Positions 61,001-64,000 of a stretch of DNA of 64,000 bases are shown here, piece after piece. The position numbers and the translations under genes are program-made. Location of the stretch: positions 1 to 64,000 of the forward strand of contig CAJUIP010000004.1 in NCBI GenBank assembly GCA_910586315.1, written 5' to 3'. This DNA is from an uncultured Lachnospiraceae bacterium. GTDB taxonomy: Bacteria > Bacillota > Clostridia > Lachnospirales > Lachnospiraceae. The notes under the pieces are model-generated. The model had not been told where the DNA came from. It searched no databases and saw only the letters and a program-made list of their open reading frames with translations. Position 1 is the first letter of the stretch. Each line of letters begins with the position of its first letter.

Positions 61001-61844
61001 GGATTCCATGTTCATCCGCACGGTGCCTGTGGAGGAACTATTAAAGGAGGAAACGAAAAGCCAGATAAAAAAAACCGGGGTCTATTTGTTCCTTCGGGAA
61101 CGTCAGGAGGAGGGAAAAGCGAGAAATTTTGAAAGACTTGATAAAAAACTTCGTTTTTCCTATCCCCATGAAGAGGATGTTGGGCTTCATGCCAAAATGT
61201 CTGTATCGGAGCTTAAAGAGAGGGGACAATTTGTGGACGATGGCGAAAGTGATTTCCTTCCAACGCTCCCTGCGTTTTTGAGGGAAGGGGAGCGAAAGGA
61301 AGAAAAAAAGAAGGCCGGAGCCTTTGGCGGCACGTTCCGCGGAACCGCCTATCACCGTGTTCTGGAGCTGCTTTCTTTTAAGGAAATTACTTCTATGGAA
61401 GAAATGAAACGTCAGATTTTTTCGCTGGAAAAAGAGGGGCGGATGGACAGACAGGCCCTGTCTCTGGTATCCGCCGGCGCATTGTGGAAATTCTTTTCTA
61501 CTCCCATTGCCATACGGATGCGAGAGGCAGACAAAGAAGGGCGGCTTCATAAGGAAAGCCAGTTTGTTATGGGAATTCCGGCAAGACTTATGGACGAGGC
61601 GGATTCCGATGAATTGGTGTTAATTCAGGGAATCATAGACGCCTGGTTTGAGGAGGACGACGGAATTGTTCTGGTGGATTATAAAACAGACCGGGTGCAG
61701 GAGGGGGAGGAAGCCGTTTTGCTGGACCGCTACCGTCTCCAGATGATTTATTATGGACAGGCCTTAAAGCAGATCACAGGAAAGCCGGTGAAGGAATCCG
61801 TGATTTATTCTCTGGCGCTTCAGAAAGAGATTTTGGTGGGATAA
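58062..61844 (+). CDS. addA: ATP-dependent helicase/nuclease subunit A
   Basis: 1260 residues, UvrD-type superfamily 1 helicase with C-terminal nuclease. Walker A SAAAGSGKTAVLVERI (near 25-40), motif II ILVDEYQDSNEVQ (near 400), KSKGLEFPVVFL (near 850), VAMTRAKEKL and nuclease motif VLVDYKTDRV (near 1205). A low-complexity Ala/Glu insert occurs at about 700-745. ATG 58062 has GGGAGGTGAGG; an in-frame GTG nine bases earlier overlaps that site. Partner of AddB. Confidence 0.94.
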   Translation: MAFVQWTREQMQVIETRDRNLLVSAAAGSGKTAVLVERIIRMVTDEDHPVDIDKLLVMTFTNAAAAEMRERIGDALEKRLEECPGNINLERQTTLIHHAKITTIDSFCLKLLREHFNELDIDPGFRIGDEGELKLLQADVMKSLLEEYYGREDERFLSFVDAYALGKADGGLEDYILQVWHFAQSNPWPGEWISKCREELYLEEGGDPKALGETEWMRYLIQDVKKQASEFSGQLYEALEIAESEDGPAAYVPALTEDMRTMERLAFADTYEEICKLLSEISFGRLAAVRGKQVSAEKKEKSAGIRNRVKDAVKKMKALYAPGTMEQMYEDLMASRGPVFMLLELASEFTARYQEAKEEKNLVDFNDLEHFALDILTGGSKDHGPGPVADELSREYEEILVDEYQDSNEVQETLIRLLSRERFGTPNVFMVGDVKQSIYKFRLAKPELFLEKYETYKKEGGLYQKIELHKNFRSRPEVLSGVNDVFYSIMTKSLGGIQYTEDAALHPGAGYPEALTAGQAQTEVLLLNTGEERFLSMDEERADYTAREAEARLIAAKIREMTDPETGMKIWNGKKAQYEPLKKKDIVILLRSLSGWAEEFLSVLSAEGIPAFAESRTGYFTAAEVETVLNMLALIDNPMQDIPLVGVLKSPIAGLTDRELSMIMAEFKQCADKGQDMGFYGAVKLYLKRYGGWPWPEGEETMEPGAARCGSAAGMSAAEVIAADIGVADTTAEDRSAKNETAGKLGRFWELLSELRREAEYLPVHRLLYRVFELTGYYDYVSAMPAGKVRQANLDMLVEKAAAFERTSYQSLFDFIRYIEKLKKYSTDFGEAARAGEDDDTVRIMSIHKSKGLEFPVVFLAGAGKAFNRQDSRGKILIDETLGVATDFLDVKQRTKAPTLKKNVLARKMNLESMGEELRILYVAMTRAKEKLVITAADKYLENKLEKWGKLPGQRNLPFTYLSAASSYLDWILMASGNAGDSMFIRTVPVEELLKEETKSQIKKTGVYLFLRERQEEGKARNFERLDKKLRFSYPHEEDVGLHAKMSVSELKERGQFVDDGESDFLPTLPAFLREGERKEEKKKAGAFGGTFRGTAYHRVLELLSFKEITSMEEMKRQIFSLEKEGRMDRQALSLVSAGALWKFFSTPIAIRMREADKEGRLHKESQFVMGIPARLMDEADSDELVLIQGIIDAWFEEDDGIVLVDYKTDRVQEGEEAVLLDRYRLQMIYYGQALKQITGKPVKESVIYSLALQKEILVG

Positions 61845-61848
61845 GCCG

Positions 61849-61988
61849 CCTTAAATCACCATATGCTTCGGAGGTTTGCTTTTTCGACAGCATAAAGGAA
61901 AAATGCCCGGCGCAGCACCACTATACGTTCGCTTTTTCCTTCGCACTCCCGAAAAAGCATCCTCATCGAAACAGAACGGTATTTAAGG
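61849..61988. repeat. Nested inverted repeat between convergent genes
   Basis: Three nested complementary pairs: CCTTAAAT (61849-61856) with ATTTAAGG (61981-61988); GAGGTTTGCTTTTTCG (61871-61886) with CGAAAAAGCATCCTC (61950-61964); and AAGGAAAAA (61895-61903) with TTTTTCCTT (61933-61941). The symmetric 140-bp design is typical of a MITE or a large bidirectional terminator. There is no ORF. Confidence 0.6.
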
Positions 61989-61993
61989 TAGTA

Positions 61994-62617
61994 TTAGTCC
62001 TCGGCAAGAATCAGTTCTTTTGCATAGGGCAGGGATTCGATCCAGCGGCAAAGCGTATGCCATTCCTCCAGCTTGTGATCTTTCCTAGCATAATAGATAT
62101 TGATCAGGGTCTCATAGTTTAAAGTGCATGTCCGCATCTGGTTGTAGCTGGAGGGAAGGAGCTGGATTAAATCGTACCAGTCCTCTTTTTTTCTGCCGTT
62201 TTCCATGTAACGAAGACGGATGGATTCCAGCTTTTCCACAATCGTTTCCAGAAAAGCCAGACCATCCGGCGTCAGGTGATCGTGGCTGAAATCATCCATA
62301 GAAAAAGGCCTGGAATGGATTTTATGCATGGTGCTGGTGGAGTTTGCCACTGTGGAGACTTTATAGGTGTCATACTCCTTCCACCAGTAAAGGGGAGCGG
62401 TGATATCCACGGAAACGAAAATCTGGCGAATGTATTTTCTGTGATCGCTTCCGGCTTTCCGAAGCCGTCTGGCCAGGTCCAGATCGTTGGGACCAAGGAC
62501 ATAATTTCCGTCCTCATCGTAATGGCTGTCCATCCGTTCCCAGCTGTTCATGGGGTTTCTGGCCCCACGGATGGCGTTTTCAAGGTTCATGACGCTGGTG
62601 CGTTCTAATTTTATCAT
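61994..62617 (-). CDS. ThyX-fold protein lacking the canonical RHR motif
   Basis: 207 residues. I do not recognise an exact family, but the pattern follows flavin-dependent thymidylate synthase: FVSVDITAPLYWWKEYDTYKV where ThyX has its RHRxxS motif, and then LLPSSYNQMRTCTLNYETLIN and IYYARKDHKLEEW where ThyX has its LP...NxRxxxHFxxxR...AQxEIR segment. The catalytic RHR and the NExSxRY residues are absent. It is divergent from dihydrofolate reductase, the usual functional partner of thymidylate synthase. It could be a degenerate ThyX, a regulator, or an enzyme with changed chemistry. GGAGAGGAG precedes ATG 62617. Confidence 0.5.
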   Translation of the reverse strand: MIKLERTSVMNLENAIRGARNPMNSWERMDSHYDEDGNYVLGPNDLDLARRLRKAGSDHRKYIRQIFVSVDITAPLYWWKEYDTYKVSTVANSTSTMHKIHSRPFSMDDFSHDHLTPDGLAFLETIVEKLESIRLRYMENGRKKEDWYDLIQLLPSSYNQMRTCTLNYETLINIYYARKDHKLEEWHTLCRWIESLPYAKELILAED

Positions 62618-62805
62618 CTGGTACTCCTCTCCTTAAAAGGAAATCAGTCAAACTATAATGCAGATTTCATTATAAAGGGAAAATAAGAATCCGGCAAGGG
62701 GATCTTTGGTTTCGAGAAATGGGTTGATTCCGGGTATCCGGTTCGTATATAATATGGGGAGCGGCGCCAAAAAAAGAAAAACAGAGAATGGATGGAGGAG
62801 AAGTC

Positions 62806-63300
62806 ATGAACCTGATTGCGGCAGTGGATAAAAACTGGGCCATCGGTAAAAAAGGAAAGCTTTTAGTCAGCATTCCCGGAGATCAGAGACTGTTTCGGGA
62901 GGAGACCATGGGAAAAGTCATTGTCATGGGAAGAAAAACAATGGAAAGCCTGCCGGGAGGAAAGCCCCTTCCCGGGCGGACGAATGTGGTGCTCACCAGA
63001 AGGAGCGGTTACACGAAAAAGGGAGCCGTCATTTTCCATGGAGTGCAGGAGACGCTTGACTTTTTGAAGCGGTTTCCGGATGAAGATATCTTTATTATAG
63101 GAGGGGAGGAAATCTACCGGGAATTTTTGCCATACTGTGATACCGCCCATGTGACCTGGATTGATTATTCCTATGAGGCCGATGCGTATTTTCCCAATCT
63201 GGATCGGGATCCGGACTGGCATGTGACGGAAGAAAGCGATGAGCAGACATACTTTAATCTCTGTTATGAGTTCCGAAAGTATCAGAGAAAAAATAAGTAA
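62806..63300 (+). CDS. folA: Dihydrofolate reductase
   Basis: 164 residues, normal DHFR length. MNLIAAVDKNWAIGKKGKLLVSIPGDQRLF holds the Met-20 loop, although the usual WxxPxD reads VSIPGD with Asp27-type acid retained. VIVMGRKTMESLPGG, LPGRTNVVLTRR and IIGGEEIYREFLPYCD are the NADPH-site motifs. It makes tetrahydrofolate. ATG 62806 has GGAGGAG upstream; the earlier ATG at 62788 is part of that site. Confidence 0.93.
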   Translation: MNLIAAVDKNWAIGKKGKLLVSIPGDQRLFREETMGKVIVMGRKTMESLPGGKPLPGRTNVVLTRRSGYTKKGAVIFHGVQETLDFLKRFPDEDIFIIGGEEIYREFLPYCDTAHVTWIDYSYEADAYFPNLDRDPDWHVTEESDEQTYFNLCYEFRKYQRKNK

Positions 63301-63402
63301 TAATTTAACCTTGCTGAGATTTTGGGCAAAAACGCGCGGAAACAGAGAACGTCAACTTATATTTTGCTGAATATAGAAAAATAAACAGTGGAGATACTAT
63401 AT

Positions 63403-64000
63403 ATGGAGTTTACTTTGGAAGAACTATATACAAAAAAGGAAGGACAAACTTATGACCGTAAGAGTGCAAGAAAAGACCCGAAGGGACTGTCCAATCATAT
63501 TGTCGCATTTGCCAATGCAGACGGCGGTACACTTGTGATTGGCATCGAAGATGATTTTTCAGTCACAGGTATTGACGACTACCACAACAATGTCAATGAT
63601 ATACTCAGAGTGCCTTTTGATTACTGCACCCCGTCGGTACGTGTTACTACTGAAACGGTCGGGTGTACTGATAAAAATGGTAATCCCAATCATCTGCTGG
63701 TTATGGCTATTCCGCAAAGTCCTGAACTGCATGCCAACCAGCAGGATGAAGTATATTACCGTATGGGAGACAAATCTAAAAAACTGAATTTCGACGAGAG
63801 GCTGCAGCTTATGTATGCCAAAGGTTCCCGCTATTACGAGGACGAACCTGTTTATCGTTCCTCTATGGAGGATATTGATCTGGATTTCGTCGCGGAATAC
63901 TGCAAGAAAATCGGATATCCAAAATTTGCCGAGGAATATATCCGCCAAAACAATGGTTTCGTTGTCAACCATAACGGCAGGGAGGAAATGAGCGGTGCTG
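63403..64000 (+). CDS. AlbA_2/Schlafen-like DNA-binding-domain protein (partial, runs off window)
   Basis: The first 199 codons are present. EGQTYDRKSARKDPKGLSNHIVAFANADGGTLVIGIEDD is the AlbA_2 (Schlafen-type) domain signature, with the ExxxxDxK and N-x-GG positions. VYYRMGDKSKKLNFDER follows. Full-length relatives of 400-500 residues usually add helix-turn-helix or RecG-like C-terminal regions and occur in mobile or defence regions as putative transcriptional regulators. The start ATG 63403 has GTGGAG 9 nt upstream. Confidence 0.75.
   Translation, partial: MEFTLEELYTKKEGQTYDRKSARKDPKGLSNHIVAFANADGGTLVIGIEDDFSVTGIDDYHNNVNDILRVPFDYCTPSVRVTTETVGCTDKNGNPNHLLVMAIPQSPELHANQQDEVYYRMGDKSKKLNFDERLQLMYAKGSRYYEDEPVYRSSMEDIDLDFVAEYCKKIGYPKFAEEYIRQNNGFVVNHNGREEMSGA

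Noticed and set aside
1..64000. tRNA and rRNA genes
   Set aside because: No TTCGANNC arm with a matching acceptor stem and no rRNA-like sequence was found by reading both strands; a tRNAscan run would settle it.

Overview
The window looks like chromosome from an anaerobic Clostridia-class Firmicute, most likely Lachnospiraceae (Clostridium cluster XIVa). The grounds are about 50% GC, strong GGAGG ribosome sites, TTGACA-17-TATAAT promoters, AddAB instead of RecBCD, two oxygen-sensitive class III ribonucleotide reductases, a ferredoxin-type sulfite reductase, an EFR1-type ferredoxin remnant and Firmicute-style scpA-scpB. This assignment is inference from gene content; no rRNA or tRNA gene was seen.

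Layout. 1-470: possible right end of an IS605-type element and a degraded ORF. 0.5-9.9 kb: an LprI-like lipoprotein; a MarR repressor divergent from an operon of flavin enoate reductase, AbgT transporter and Xaa-His dipeptidase; a DUF3781 stub; a DUF3592 membrane protein; a hemerythrin-receiver fusion behind a long leader. 10-18.3 kb: core metabolism, with DAHP synthase behind a Phe/Tyr-rich attenuator, a cytidylate-kinase-like protein, metF, a stand-alone MetH reactivation protein, metH, and an AgcS alanine/glycine symporter behind a structured leader. 18.3-24.5 kb: accessory zone with a frameshifted ferredoxin, an SDR, an M20 amidohydrolase, a 208-bp MITE-like element, a collapsed RelB/YafQ toxin-antitoxin pair, an AP2-domain protein flanked by palindromes and an AAA/PD-(D/E)XK protein. 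24.5-32.4 kb: argS, an SNF2 helicase, a choline-binding-type D,D-carboxypeptidase and a metallophosphoesterase. 32.6-39.4 kb: a tightly packed run scpA-scpB-nrdD-nrdG-dut-TPR lipoprotein-hflX. 39.5-44.2 kb: an uncharacterised cassette of two small polytopic membrane proteins (the first DUF5058), an AbgB-like amidohydrolase and a PucR regulator. 44.2-50.8 kb: a second NrdD with fused redoxin, sulfite reductase and a chemoreceptor. 50.8-54.4 kb: an orphan amino-acid binding protein, an FMN_bind-like protein, and an array of repeated palindromes ahead of an unknown membrane protein. 54.4-62 kb: addB-addA. 62-64 kb: a ThyX-fold protein divergent from dihydrofolate reductase, and the start of an AlbA/Schlafen-domain protein.

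Themes. Three M20-family hydrolases, two of them next to transporters, suggest scavenging of peptides or acylated amino acids. MetF, MetH and its separate reactivator form a B12-dependent methionine branch. Two NrdDs, NrdG, dUTPase, DHFR and a ThyX-like protein supply or guard DNA precursors. The most distinctive regulatory DNA is the Phe/Tyr leader peptide before DAHP synthase, the palindrome array at 52.8-53.1 kb, the paired palindromes around the AP2 gene, and small CTAG-flanked elements, one of which splits a terminator and another of which supplies the hflX stop codon.
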